Shown piece by piece: positions 36,990-49,568 of a DNA stretch of 64,000 nt (its first letter is position 1; each line of letters starts with the position of its first letter). Under the pieces are notes generated by a model. That model saw only the letters and a program-made list of their open reading frames with translations, ran no database searches and had not been told where the DNA came from. Source of the DNA: Tyto alba (lineage: Eukaryota > Chordata > Aves > Strigiformes > Tytonidae). The stretch is taken from NCBI RefSeq assembly GCF_018691265.1, contig NW_024881282.1, forward strand, positions 48,155,853 through 48,219,852. The letters are read 5' to 3'. A program made the translations under genes and the position numbers.

Positions 36990-37150
36990 TAGATTCATTA
37001 GCAAAGGTAATTTTGGCCTAATTAGCCTTCTAATTTCTCTGTTATCCCTTGTAGGAATATGCCCTCAGAAATTAGTAAATGGTTTATAATATATGCTAAT
37101 CACCATAATCTGATTTGTCTTTAATTATACATGTAATGGGGAAACTAATT
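36990..37150. promoter_or_regulatory. Candidate enhancer: TAAT-motif cluster
   Basis: At least seven TAAT/ATTA homeodomain-type cores occur within 160 bp, plus an octamer-like ATGCTAAT near 37093. The sequence lacks simple-repeat structure, so the clustering is not due to an AT microsatellite. Purely sequence-based and speculative. Confidence 0.25.
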
Positions 37151-39668
37151 GGAAGATGAAAGGTATTGGTATGGGCCAAAATATGTAAATCAGAAAAAGA
37201 ACAGAATATTATCATTAAGCAATCAAAAAATATGCCTTTGACTATATAGAAGAACACTAGTTTCCTATAGCAGAAATAGAAGATTGCTTCACTTCTTTTA
37301 GAGCACCTTAATGAAACAAAACTGATTCATAAACCTAATGACAACTGAGGTTTTGGCCTTACAACATCTGTCTGGCCTGAAATGGAACACCTAATACTAG
37401 GACAAAAACATGGAAAACTTATTTGCAGAATAGAAGGCAAAGTATAAATAAAGTTGCAAATTATAATAGCGGTTTCCAAATTAAATTTTTCTAGTTTCAG
37501 AATTTTCTATTTGCAGAAATCATGTCACTGAAGTTTTCTGAAGTTTCCTCTGTGTTTAAAAAACAGATTGGGCTAGCGGATCTTTTAGAAATCTCACAGT
37601 GTGTTTTTTCCCTTTCCATGGATTTAATGGACAATAACAGAAAAAATAGCAATTTCCTGGGCATTTATTATTTCTGTTCTTGAAAAGTACATTTTATATG
37701 AAGTACTGTCAAATTATATCCATGCTTTAAATGTTGCAGTGTAATGTGACTTTGCAAAGCATAGTGAGGGAGGGAGAAAAGAAATAATAGCTCTTCCATA
37801 AAGCTGTCAGAAGGGAGTCATTTGAAAATATCCTATTACATAAAAGGACACAAATTAGCAAAAATTAAGATACCATAGCTATTCATGATTTTTAGCATAA
37901 GTATTTGAAAAATAAGTATTTTCTGGATTGCTTCTTTTCTGACTATAGGGGAATTCAGATGTACATTTGGAATTTGTCTGGATGAAAAACAGGTTTTTGT
38001 TTAATTGTGGTTTCTATTATGGGGTTTTGTTTGGTTGGGGTTTTTTCTACTATTAGACTAAAGTTGACAAATAGCAATATGTGATTGCACTTTGACCACT
38101 CCAGTTCAGTAAGTGCCTCAGTGACTGCTTGTCCTGGGTGGCAGAGTCTAGGAACAGGCTGAAGTGCGAGCGGGGGAAGTTGAGGCACATGCTCTGCCCC
38201 TCTCAGCCTGACAAATTTGCCAGAGCGTGTCTGACAGTCCTACCTGTGCTGTCTTTACTTTGTGCCTGACCCTGGAACTGCATCTATAATAGATTTTCTA
38301 TTGAAACAGACCAGTTGCTAACATTTGCCTCAGTTTTCAAACATTCGATCTTTAGCTTGGCTGGTCTCACAGGTGAGCCACACATCTTTGATCAAGTATG
38401 TGGAGAGCATCCACATCACGTTGTCAGATAATTTAGGAAACTTTACTTATCATTTAATTGAATGTTCAAGTGCACAGTGAAATCCATCACATCCGTCTGG
38501 GAAGAAGCTTTCAGAAACCAGAGGGACACCCTGGCTCTTCAGCTCTAGCCCACAAACTGGCTTCTGTAACTTAACACAGAGGGAAAACTTTTGTCCCCAG
38601 GAAGAGCACGCTGTCCTCTCTTGGTACAGCCTCCTGCTATACTTGTTCATGTCCTTGTCCATAGAAAAATTAGGCCAATATATCCCAGCAAAGTGTAAGC
38701 GCTTTGCTTGGGTACAAGACATTTTCTTCCATCCAAAAATTCTTGAGGAAGCTTCATTGCCTAACAAGCTGACGTTATTTTTGAGCAAAGCTACAGCAGT
38801 ATCTGATACTGATCATCATTTCAAACCTGAGTGCATTTAAATGATAAGAAATAGACTTAAGCATTCAAAATTTCTTTGGTACCTTCAGTCTGACATATTG
38901 CTGAACAGAGTGGTGGCCACGCCAAGTCACAAGGTGGAGAGGCACCTTAAAACAAAGCACAGACAAAAAACCTTATCTACATGGTTCCCAAGTACACTGT
39001 ATGATGCAAAGAATCTCATTTGCACTATCTTTTGGTATTTAAATACAAAAAGATAATAGCTGAAATTTTTATTTTGAAATTAGAAGTCTTGCACTGAAGG
39101 CCTGTCTAGATCTTCAGAGTTAGTTGTCTTTCTTTCTGTGGCTTTATGTCAGCAATGGATTTTACCTAATGAATATAATGTTCTTCTCCCAGTTTAGGCA
39201 ATATCAGGACATCTCCTAATTTAGGTAACTTAAAATATAAACAATTCTATTTTTTAATGACTTGTGCATACATGAGGAGAGATCCCAGCCTTTCGACAAC
39301 TGGCGGCTGGGATCCCAGCAGAGCTAGGACTGGGATGCCATAATGTCTGCTAATCTTCTTAAGAGAACCAACCACACAGCTGGATGTGCCTTAAAGCTTG
39401 TTCTTAATTTCTTAATGTATTTTATTAAATAGGGAATTGGGGAATCAGTGCACATTCATACGTTTGTTACTTCCTCTGTCAATAGGACGAAACCAGGCCA
39501 GCTATACAGAATAAATTAAACATGAGCCAGTTGAAATATTAATTTAAAATAATTTTCTGTATAGACATAGATCTTTCATTATGACAAAATATTCATAAAA
39601 TTTTCTAATTGTCTGTGAATTTGCAATATTTGCTGAATAATTTGAACAATTAACTTTCCCATGAGGGG

Positions 39669-39710
39669 AATTGTTTCAACTGTCAATTGTTTCAACAAAT
39701 TGTTTCAACT
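39669..39710 (+). repeat. Three-copy short repeat ATTGTTTCAAC
   Basis: AATTGTTTCAAC occurs at 39669 and recurs at 39685 and 39698 with spacings of 16 and 13 bp. It is a local amplification in AT-rich DNA. TTGTTT resembles a forkhead core, but no function is shown. Confidence 0.7.
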
Positions 39711-40009
39711 ATCCGTCAGTCTTCTTGTTTGGCTGGTAACTCCACTCATCTGGTATTGATTACTGCTATTGAACTTTAAATGTCAATAAATTTATGCGGA
39801 ACCAACCTGTACCTTGAAAATGTGCTCACAATAATGAAACAGTATTGTTACAATCAGGAAGCCTTCATCATAGCCTCACAAATAGCTGGCAACTTTCTGA
39901 AGATTTACAGCCATCAAACAACATGGACAGCACTGGCTAAGTATGAAAAGGTTGCTGTTTGGTTTGTTTTGTTTTTTTTTCAACAAGGATATCATGTTAT
40001 TTAGCATGC

Positions 40010-40335
40010 CCTAGCACGAAGAGAAAATCTCAGGAGGCCAGTGGAAGTCTCCAGAGACCACAGTGGGTCTCGAATCATGCCTCCACTGATAACCTCCTGA
40101 TGCAGCGATGGGCCTTGCCTGAGCACGGGCAGACGTCCTGCCCGACTCCACGCTGAACAGTCGGGGGCCTGGTGTGGCTTTCTCGGTCTCCAGCAGACTC
40201 ACCGAGGAAGCGATGGGCACGCAGAGGACATCACCACAGCCCGTCACCATGCAGCTCACCAGGCGATCCAAACGCTACCGCTGCCCGCGACCTCGTCTGC
40301 CTCAAGAAAGTGGTGTCTTCTGCACGTATTTAGAC
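40010..40335. other. CpG-rich patch far from any gene
   Basis: About 20 CpG dinucleotides in ~330 bp, against few in the surrounding several kb. No promoter elements, splice signals or known repeat were recognised. Options are a distal regulatory CpG island, a young GC-rich insertion, or a lncRNA promoter. Confidence 0.5.
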
Positions 40336-40911
40336 CTTTACGTGGGAAGGGGTTTGTGCAGATGCAGTCTGTCTGCAAATGAACCCACAAGATAGAAGGT
40401 AACTTTTGTACTTTATAAAGAAGAGTCACAGGGGAACAATAATCACGCAACCCTTACGGGCTTCGTTTGACCGTCATCTAACTTTTTTCTATGGGTGTAT
40501 AACGGAGCGAGCCCACATGTGGCCACACACCATAAATTATGAAAAACACGCATAAAAAGTTGCAGCGCAGTGAAGAATGATAAGAACAAATCTGGGTGAC
40601 ATTTAACATAAGGGTTAATGGCCATATTGTTCTTGGGTTTTACTGAAAATTACCAGGCGGGCTCTGGAAAATATGTGCTGTTGGGAATCTGTTCAGAGTT
40701 TTTATCAAAGCTTCTTTGCAATTAGTGGCAAATTATTGTTCATTCCTCTGGAATTCCTTGAAATAAGATCACTCTGATTTCAGCCGGATACCATTCATGG
40801 CTTCTCAATCTACAGCTCTATGGGAAATGTGTTTTAATAATAAATGTAATAGCAAGTATTTGTGTGGCAAGCAGCAGTGATAAAAAGTTAGCACCATTCA
40901 GCAGCATTTTC

Positions 40912-41000
40912 ACCGTCAAGGGACTTGATTTGCCAGCATTAATCTTTACAGCTCCCCATGAGGTGAGTGTGTGAGCAGTTTATCTGAGTAAATGCAGTGA
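40912..41000 (+). mobile_element. MIR-like SINE fragment
   Basis: TCAAGGGACTT, then CATTAATCTTTACAGCTCCC and CATGAGGTGAG follow the MIR order 'ctttacatgcattaatcctcacaacaaccc..gaggtag'. Diverged. Confidence 0.45.
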
Positions 41001-41124
41001 TAGGAGCAGCTAATCTCTCCATCCCAGAGCTGGTGGGTCACACATTGATAAGCACAGCCCCAGCTTGCTCCCGGAGGTAGGCTCAGCTGGATGGAGGTGC
41101 TGTGCAAATACACTGCCCTTTTCT

Positions 41125-41210
41125 CGTTCAGGTACTTCACAGCCCTGTGAGTTAATTATTACTCCCTTTTTTTCTCGCCCAGTGAAGGCACGCACATGGG
41201 AGTTTCATGC
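41125..41210 (+). mobile_element. Second MIR-like SINE fragment
   Basis: TACTTCACAGCCCTGTGAG followed by TTAATTATTACTCCC resembles the same MIR core, about 190 bp after the previous copy and in the same orientation. The rest of the element is unrecognisable. Confidence 0.4.
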
Positions 41211-44200
41211 CTGAGGCCAGGGTGCTGACGCTGAGCATGGAGCCAGGAGTTTAGGGAGCCTGTCGGCCTCCCAGTGCTTGCAAACATCCTGCTGTAAACA
41301 CAAACACGGCAGCTTCTGGGCTGCTTCTCCATCACACATCAGAAAGGAGAAATGTTTGACTTCCGAGTCTGATTTCTCCTACGTGGTCACCCGAAGTCTC
41401 ACATGGGACAGGAAATATGGGGCTGGCTGGAGCAGCTACAAAAGGTGAAAGTCCTCGCTGGAGAGGTGGTGGAGCCCAACTGCAGCTCCACTCCACCCTT
41501 GCTCCTTCCTTCCCACCACCAGTGCTATCAAGGATGGCAGGTAAAGGTGTGGAGGAAGGCGAGAAGAGACACCTGGCTGGCCTTTCTTCCGAAGGGAAGG
41601 TTTCCATCTGCATGTCACCCATGGGCTGTGCCATACTCTTCTTTCCAAGGGGACACTGAAAAGTCACTGCACTGCGAGAGAAAATCAGAATTAAATGTTC
41701 CTCTATTGCAGAGCTGCACAAAGTGCAAGCATGGTGCTGATGGGCCATAAGGGTACACTAATAGAAAAATAGATTATTATACCTATGTCATTGAGAAAAA
41801 GGTGGCATTAAAAGAATTACAAATAGCTGGGTTTTTTTCCAAAGCCATGAGCTATGAGGCAAAGAAGATTAACCATGAGGAAAATAGTTGGAGTGGTGTC
41901 ACTACTTTCATCATTGTTCTTAACAGCATAATTGTCAGTAGCACAAACAATGGGAAAGCATTGTTAATTTAAACTGCAAAATATTTTCAAGTAATTTATG
42001 CAGCAAAAAAACCCCTCTGACTTTTACAACAGCCAGAGTGAAGGCATGCAATGATTTTAAAGGCAAAGGTGTTACCAACAGTTCCTTTGAATGGATGGGA
42101 TGCATACTGTTTCTTTTCCTCAAATAACAAAAAATGTCACTAATTTGATTAATGATGAACCTTCAGAAATTAAAAATGCAGCATGGAAATCATGATTAGC
42201 AATCACTGCTATCCGAAGTTAATGATTGCTAATGATTAATTAACAATTGCTCAAATGAGTTCCTGCAGCAAATGGATGAAATTATATAGGAAATTACTGT
42301 GCCATGGTACACTAGATAAATGATTCCCCTAGTGCGTATTTATAGAAGTAAATTGCTGAAAGCAAGCAGCAGAACAATTATCAAAGCTAATCACTCCTGG
42401 AACTTGGGATCTTGTTTACCTTTTATCTGGGGCTGTGAAATGGACAGATAATACCCATGAAAAGCCGTATCACCAGTGGCAAGGCAGAGCATCTGTTGAT
42501 GGATGCTCACCCAGAGCGCCAGCTGTATGACAACAACATATGCTTTTCATGCTCTCTCATAACCTTCTAGTTTTGAAGGAAAGTATAAAAAATTGCTGAG
42601 ACACTGTTTTCTTCAGTGATCAGCATCAGGGATTGTAATGATGGCTTTGTTTCTCTTTAAGGACTTTATCCAGAAGAGAAATGCAGACGGGCAACTTTAC
42701 GTGAGGCTGTGTGACGACTGGTTTCAAGGAGCACTACAGATCTTTTTGCATTCATCCCACTGCAGGATCAGTTCTTGGTCATTTATTTTACCTAGGTGTG
42801 CTTTCAACAAAGTGAGGATGAAAACTGCTTTATATTATGCTGAAAATAAAATGGGGGGGGAGGGTGTGTGTGTGTGCAGAAATAATGCAATTATCAGAAA
42901 ATTATTTGAAACAGCAATAACATGTTAATAGTCTAACGAAAATACAAACCTACAGAACTTGTCACATGGTTGTATTCTGTTTAATGAGAGAATTTATTTT
43001 TAAATGAATGGATGATTCACATGGAAAAATATGTTCTAAGTGTTCATCGTCTGTGGGAGAGTACTGTTACAACATGCATAATGTGGTTTCAGAGAGAACA
43101 GTTTGGCTTTGTAATAAAGATGTGGGCTTCAGTGGTAAGAAAAGTCTACGTTACTTTAAAAATCTGTCAAGGTTCCAGAAATAAAACTTTCTTTAATGGA
43201 AAAATATAGCATCGTTATTCCCAAACTGTTATTATGACTCGGTCTTGTCATGCAGAGAAACCCACGGTTAGTTACCCATGCTACTGAATCATTTGATAGT
43301 CTCCTTGAAAGATAGCATCCCATCCATTTTATAACATTATAGTAACACAGCTACAGTGTAATCATCTTCCCTTTCACAATATATGAGGGTCATAATGCTG
43401 CAGTGGGGAAAAATGTCCACATCCTAAAACTTTCATTGCTCCTTCTGGGCAAAAAGCCCTTACCTACATCTGCTCTTGTATTTACTTTCCCTTCCCTCCT
43501 GCACTCATTTATTCAATATGGAAATCTACCAGCAAATGAACTCCTTATTCAAGTTTCCAAAGGCAAAAGCTTGTTTCATGGATGCAGAGGGAAGCCCAAG
43601 TACATTGCCTCATCCAAAACCAGTTCTGTCAATGATTGCAACTGATGGGGACGGTTGGACCAGTATTTATTTACCACAGAGTGTTCGTACACAGCACGTG
43701 GGGAAGGAACCTGTGGTCCTGGGCATATATCAACATATTAATGTGAAATAATTCCCAGTGCTTCAGGCTGAGGTGACTTGCTGCAGTGGGTAGCAGAGAC
43801 ACAAGTAGGATCCAGATTCTCCATAACTCAGAACTGAACCCAGATGAGTACTAAATTGAAAATAAATGTATCAAGTCTTTTTTTAATAGTCTTCTCTGAG
43901 AAAAAATGTAAAAGGATGGGATTTATCACTTCGGTTGCTTGTCGGCTTAAAACACTGCAAATAAAGTGATTTGCTCTAGCAGAAGTATAGACACTGCTTG
44001 TACAGCATAACTTGGGCCCATCTAAATTTCCATTCCTAGCTATGCTACTATCTGGAAACTGAGAATTTTTCAGTATTTGCAATTAAATTTAGTTACATGT
44101 TCTTAGAGAAATGGATAAATATATTTAAAGCAAATAGGCAAGCTGGAAAAAGAAAGAAAGAGCACAAGAATCTGTTACTGAAAAACAGCCATATCCACAT

Positions 44201-45407
44201 CCATCATTCCTGCATTTGATGTCTGCCAGAGTCCAGGACAAGAGAAAATAACTTATTTAATTCATTTAAAGAAAAAAATAAAAGATGAAGCATCATTTCT
44301 GCTCTTTGATCCTAGCTTCCCGAAGAGTAATGTTTATAGCCAGAGCAAATATGAAAATGGACATATACCTGTCATCCAATCTGAAAATGTAATACGTTTC
44401 ATTTTCCCACAAAAATATGATGCTAGGAAATCTTCAAGTAGGAAAATGCATCCATTGCTGGGTACTGTAGAACAGTAGCTATATTCCTTCAACATTACTT
44501 TCCTTTTAAAAGATATAAAGAATGAACACTTGCAATGTGGCATGACTTTGACCCAGGCTGTAGTTTTGTTCAATAAACATCAGTGATCATACTATATAAT
44601 ATATATATAGATAGTAAAAAAGGCAACACATTCAATGTGTATTTTCTGTAAGTAATATTCAGGAAAAAATATGAAACTGAAAACTCCAGAGCACTAGCAG
44701 CCACACTAAAGGAGAAAAATGAACCTTTCAGCAATATTTGTATTAGTGACTTGTATCAGCAATCCTGATGCAGACTGAAGTAAAATCTCAGCAGCCAGCT
44801 CTAACATATGCTGCACACAATTTGGAAAGATCAATATTTTGACACCTTTTTTTTGGCTAAACCTCAAAATAAGGCACAAATCCTATGCATTACAGAATGT
44901 CCCCATGCACTACGGAATGCTCCCAGTGGGATGCCATTTGCCCCTTATCCCAGTAATTCAAAGAGCCCTTTATGGCAGATATTTGTGAAGATCTATTTAA
45001 GATAAAAGAAACACTGGTTCCAGTTTCCTCTTGGGTGTCGTTCTAGGCCTGGGGAAGTTCAAGTCAGATAGAAAACTTTTCTTCTACAGACAGGAGAAAT
45101 CCCAGTTCCACATAAGGAAGCCGCACACAAGTCCCCAAACGTGGGATGGCTGCACCAGATTTAGGATGTAACTGGAGTGCACAAACTGAGCACTGTCCGT
45201 AATGATGAAGTTCAAGGAAATGGTCTTAACTGGGCCCTTTGAAAATGTCAGAGAACTGAGAAAAACTGATGAGCCAAAGAAGACCATGGAAACAAGCCAC
45301 TACCGCTACTCAGCCAAAAACAAGCAAAGTGATGAGTTGGACAAAACACTGAATCAAAAAGAAGCTGAGCCTTCTTGTACCCGCAATGCTCTTCTGTGTT
45401 AGAATCC
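41211..45407. other. Intergenic DNA; candidate regulatory stretch at 42150-42420
   Basis: No gene is visible. 42850-42858 is a G run followed by a short GT repeat (42862-42874), and 44595-44611 is a TA repeat. The 42150-42420 stretch has clustered homeodomain-type sites and is listed separately. Confidence 0.5.
42150..42420. promoter_or_regulatory. Candidate enhancer: HOX/PBX- and TCF-type motifs
   Basis: TAATGATTGC and TGATTAAT (42233-42240, a PBX-HOX type composite) sit beside TTAATTAAC, and TATCAAAG (a TCF/LEF-type core) with CTAATCAC follows near 42378-42393. The stretch is AT-rich but not repetitive. Inference from motifs only. Confidence 0.25.
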
Positions 45408-45993
45408 TGTCGTGGTTTAAGCCCAGCTGGCAACTAAGCCCCACCTAGCCACTGGCCCACTCCCCCCCGGTGGGATGGGGGAGAGGATCAGAATGGAAAA
45501 AGTGAGCTAACTTGCGCATTGAGATAAAGACAGTTTAATAGGTAAAGCAAAAGCCACGTGTACAAGCAAAGCAAAACAAGGAATTCATTCACCCCTTCCC
45601 ACGGGCAGGCAGGGGCTCAGCCATCTCCAGGACAGCCGGGCTCCAGTAACGTAATGGTTATTTGGGAAGACAAATGCCATCACTCTGAACATCTCCCTCC
45701 CTTTCTTCCTTCTTGCCCCTGCTTGATATGCTGAGCATGACGCCATCTGGTCTGGCATATCCCTTGGGTCAGCTGGGGTCAGCTGTCCCGGCTGTGTCCC
45801 CTCCTGGCTTCTCATGCCCCCCCCAGCCTGCTCGCTGGTGGGGTGGGGTGAGAAGCAGAAAAGGCCTTGACGCTGTGTGAGCGCTGCTCAGCAATAACTG
45901 AGCTGTATTAACAACACTGTTTCCAACACACATCCAAAACATAGTCCCATACTAGCTACTATGAAGAAAATTATCTCAATCAAAACCAGCACA
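45408..45993 (-). mobile_element. Solo LTR of an endogenous retrovirus
   Basis: A 586-bp unit with TG...CA ends (TGTCGTGGTTTAAG at the left edge, AACCAGCACA at the right edge). It is flanked by a near-perfect 5-bp target duplication, AATCC (45403-45407) and AACCC (45994-45998). On the minus strand an ATTAAA poly(A) signal (45534-45539) precedes a T/C-rich stretch and the end TTAAACCACGACA, which sets the orientation. The place of the TATA box (near 45723-45732) reads GCATATCAAG, so it is mutated. No primer-binding site, gag, pol or env sequence adjoins, so it is a solo LTR left by recombination. This LTR type is familiar from bird genomes; a 5-bp duplication suits an ERVL-like class, but the family name is not certain. 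Confidence 0.9.
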
Positions 45994-48813
45994 AACCCAT
46001 TCTATCTATAGAGTAAGAGGCCTGTCTTCCTGTCCAACTCCTCACACAGCTTTTGCCCTTCAAATTGTTTTTTAAAATGCATTCTTTTGTAAAGCTTTAC
46101 AGCTCCATCCCTCACTAGGAGACATCAAATGCCAATGTGCTGATTCTGCATATACTTCACCTCGCACAGACTAACCCTCTGATGTTAACAGCCTGTTTGA
46201 GAAAATACTAATGTGAGGACTTCAGGATCTGGCTAGGAATAGCATACATATGTACCTTCCAAATCCTCATCAATATGCTGCTCACCACCCTGCCCCCATG
46301 AGCTAATGCTGCACTCTTGGCATGACCTCCCTTCTTCCCATCCAACATTCCCTGTCCTGTCACTTCAATTACAAATCAACCAAGTGACATCTCTGAGATT
46401 TCAAAACCTTGGCTCCAGGATCAAGGAGTTATACATGAGGATGGTGGAGCATGTCTACCCTCTTAGGGCCCCCAAAAGGTGAGGGGGTACTCAGGAGCCT
46501 GTGCCTCAGAAGAACAGGGATGCAGAGGTACTGCAGGTACCTGTGCCATGGCACTACCCACATCAGCTCCTTCAGCTGAGTTTTCAGGAGATCCAGATGC
46601 CTAAGCCTCCAAGCAACCACTGATGAAGGACTACATCGTACAGCCCTACACTTTAAGCAACACTGCAAGCTGATATTTAGCGATCTCAATTATGCAAACT
46701 GGGCACATGTCGGATAAAAATTTACCTTTTGCTGAAACATATTTTCATCCAAAGCAGAAATTCAGAGCTCTCTCTCATGGCTCCAAAAATAATTTAAACT
46801 TTTGTTATCAGAGCACCTGCAGCACAGGGCACCAGAGACACCCGCTTGCTGCTCGCCTGAGGGCTAGACTGGGAGCCACGTGCTGCTGAGTGACATTTCT
46901 AAACAAATGCTATCAAACTGTCATAAATATTTCCAGCAACAGGTCTCTGTGTTCAGACTCCTCAAACACATGCTAACGCAAGCCAGAATTGTACTCAGAG
47001 AGGCTCCCTTGTGACTTAAGGTAAATATGTGGGTTTGTGTTTGCTGAGTTGGGCCTTTTGCAGTATAACGTGGCACTCAAGATGAATGAGGAGCTGTCTC
47101 CTGGAAAACTCAGATTCCTGGAGACATTTTCATTGACTGTTGTTTTAAAAAGTGGTTTGAGAAAAAATGGAAGTGCTTCAGTTCAAAAGGCTGACGACTG
47201 CAAGACATTTTATGAGCCTCATATGCATAAATGTTCTAAGTCTACCATCTCTGCTGAACTGTCTAGAGAACACGCCGTGGAAGAAGAGTACAGAAAGGCA
47301 GCACAGTGTCATTTCTGTGCCATACATCCAAACGTGTGCTCATATCTTTCATGGAGAAACAAAGCCTGAAATCCTCGCTCCAAGACCTGAGCCGTGCTGT
47401 GGCAATACCAACCTGTTCAACCCACCAACTCCGACACCTGAGCAGGAACAGCGAAATCAGGTCCTGAGGTCATAGCCCTTTTCTGCAAAGCTGCTAAGGG
47501 GAACTTACTTAAGATTCATTCAAGCTAATGGCACTTAAGGTATGTCCTTAAGCGTGCATTTTACCAGGGAGCCTTCTTTGGCCTTGACAGAGCAAAAACA
47601 TTCTTGGGAACTTCTTCAATAAAAGTACTGCAAGCACTGAGCTGGAATCCAGTAAATTGCTCCAGAATGATCCCACTGACCTCCTGAACTGCACAAAAAT
47701 CTGTCCCAGCTGTGTAACAGGATGAAAGCCTCAGCTGGGATCACACCCACAGACCTGAGACTGGTGTGGATGCTCAGCCCCCTATGGCTCAGCAGTTAGG
47801 ATCTATATGTGATGCACACAGGTGCCAAAGTAAACACAGAGCAGGCAGAGCCCTGCTCAGCTTACATACTCGGTGGGTTACTACAGAGAGGTAGAAAAGT
47901 CCCATTTTTCTGGTTGGTACCCAAGGAAATGGGTCAGCCTGAGCTGGGGCACCCCTGGTCCTGCAGAGCAAGTTCATGGAGAAGAGCAGATGGAGGAGCA
48001 AGGAGGAGCTGCGTGTTTTTATTTCCCCAGGGCTGGACACCTCTGATAGGGAAGCCCTGGGGTCCCTGTTCATCTGGGTAAGTGCTGAGGTGCTCTTACA
48101 GGGAGCAGTCCCTCAGTGATGAACTAAAGCAGCCCTGGGCATAGTGAAGAGCAGGGTGGATAACCCCTTACCCCAACAGTGCAGGCTCTCCCCCTCTTCT
48201 GCACCCACACCTGGCAGCCCCACTCTCGCCAGGCAGCTTGGAGCCTGGTGAGGGGAACAGGCCTCCAGGACTGCTGGCATCCTCTCTGCCTGGAAAGAAA
48301 ACTAAATCCGGGTTCCCTAGACTCCTGTCAACCACTCTAATTGCAAGGTTAAAGCACACAATAGCACCAGAAGTTGCCTTCAGGGAAGATGGCAATGGTA
48401 TTTCTGTGAGAACAGTCCTGCCTGTGTACTAAGCTCGGCAGTGGCTGTGGGGTAGGAACATTTTGTTTAGGATCCTCGCTGGCCTTGGGCATCCTCCACG
48501 CCCCAGGATGACATCTGTGCCAGAGCTGGGGCGGCTAGGGGTCTGTGTAAACATGTAGGTCCAGCAACCTTAAAATCAGGAACCAAGAGAGCTTTACAGT
48601 CAGGTATAAACACACTTCTCCTTTAACTGTCCAAGTCCTCTACTGGATATTACTCCAAGTTGTACACAATGAGGTAACACTTACATGTGGAAAAAAAATA
48701 TGATTCAACTCCAGGTACTATGGTATAATATAAAAATTGTATCTGACATCTAGTGAACATCAGCATCAGTGACAGCTGCTGGTCTTAGACGAATGGAAGT
48801 GTGCTGACACTGC

Positions 48814-48839
48814 AATGTACAAGTACAATATTGTACATT
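48814..48839 (+). repeat. Perfect 9-bp inverted repeat
   Basis: AATGTACAA (48814-48822) and TTGTACATT (48831-48839) are exact reverse complements around an 8-nt spacer that itself contains GTACA. No larger element is recognisable. Confidence 0.7.
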
Positions 48840-49534
48840 ATCTGCACATGTCCCTCTCCCACCCACCTGAAATTAAGCCTTCTGGGAAGACATCCAAGAA
48901 AGACTGCACCTAATACTCAGGCCCCTTGTCTCCTGTGACAAAACCCCATAGAATGGAGCAGATTTAAGAGCAACAGAAAACCTAAAGCAAAACAAAGAAA
49001 ACCATTTTTAAGAGCTACACTGAGTGCCAGAAGGCTAAACAAAGACTTTATCTACTCCCAGAATAACAAATTGGTCCAGTGCCATGAGTAGTCTAGCAGC
49101 TCTGGAAAGCACATCACTTAATGCCAACAATAACAGACACCTTCGGTCAAATATGACCCCTTACAGAAATCTACCATATACAACTAATTCAGAAAGACAG
49201 TAGTAAATCAAAAGTCTGTTCCGCATCTATACATGAAATTATTTATAACACAGTGAAATTCTAACATTAGAATGGTATGTTGCACAATAATTTTCTTTCG
49301 TATTTATTTATTTTTCCAACATTTCTTCCCTGAAGTATAGCTGAACTAGGGAGAAAAGAAGCAAACTACAAAATGCTATATAAATTCAACTGCAAACATG
49401 TCGCTAAGACAAACTAAAATAACACTGAAACTTGACATGAGTTATTTGAAAAGGTCAGGGCAATAGATGTGAGATGATGTAAACCATGTTGTCCTCCCAG
49501 TCCACATGAAAGTAATGTGTTCATATATAAGTAT

Positions 49535-49568
49535 GTGTGCATGTGTGTGTGTGTGCACATGTCTGTGC
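49535..49568 (+). repeat. GT-rich microsatellite
   Basis: Interrupted GT repeat (TGTGTGCATGTGTGTGTGTG then CACATGTCTG). Confidence 0.8.

Larger units (their letters stand above)
36441..40911. other. Intergenic, AT-rich; candidate regulatory sequence
   Basis: No gene. The part 36990-37150 is dense in TAAT cores (CATTAGC, CTAATTAGCC, AAATTAGT, TATGCTAATCACC, TTAATTATA, ACTAATTGG), which suits homeodomain or POU binding. 39669-39710 holds three ATTGTTTCAAC copies. 40010-40335 is CpG-rich against an AT-rich background. Whether any of these is conserved was not testable. Confidence 0.45.

Noticed and set aside
43735..43830. Possible MIR 3' portion
   Set aside because: Only scattered words (GACTTGC, GGATCCAGATTCTCC) agree; too weak to annotate.
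45585..45815. 76-residue minus-strand open frame
   Set aside because: Lies wholly inside the solo LTR, which is non-coding.
47037..47369. 110-residue open frame
   Set aside because: Unrecognised, overlapped by another frame of similar length, and in a region without exon-like signals.
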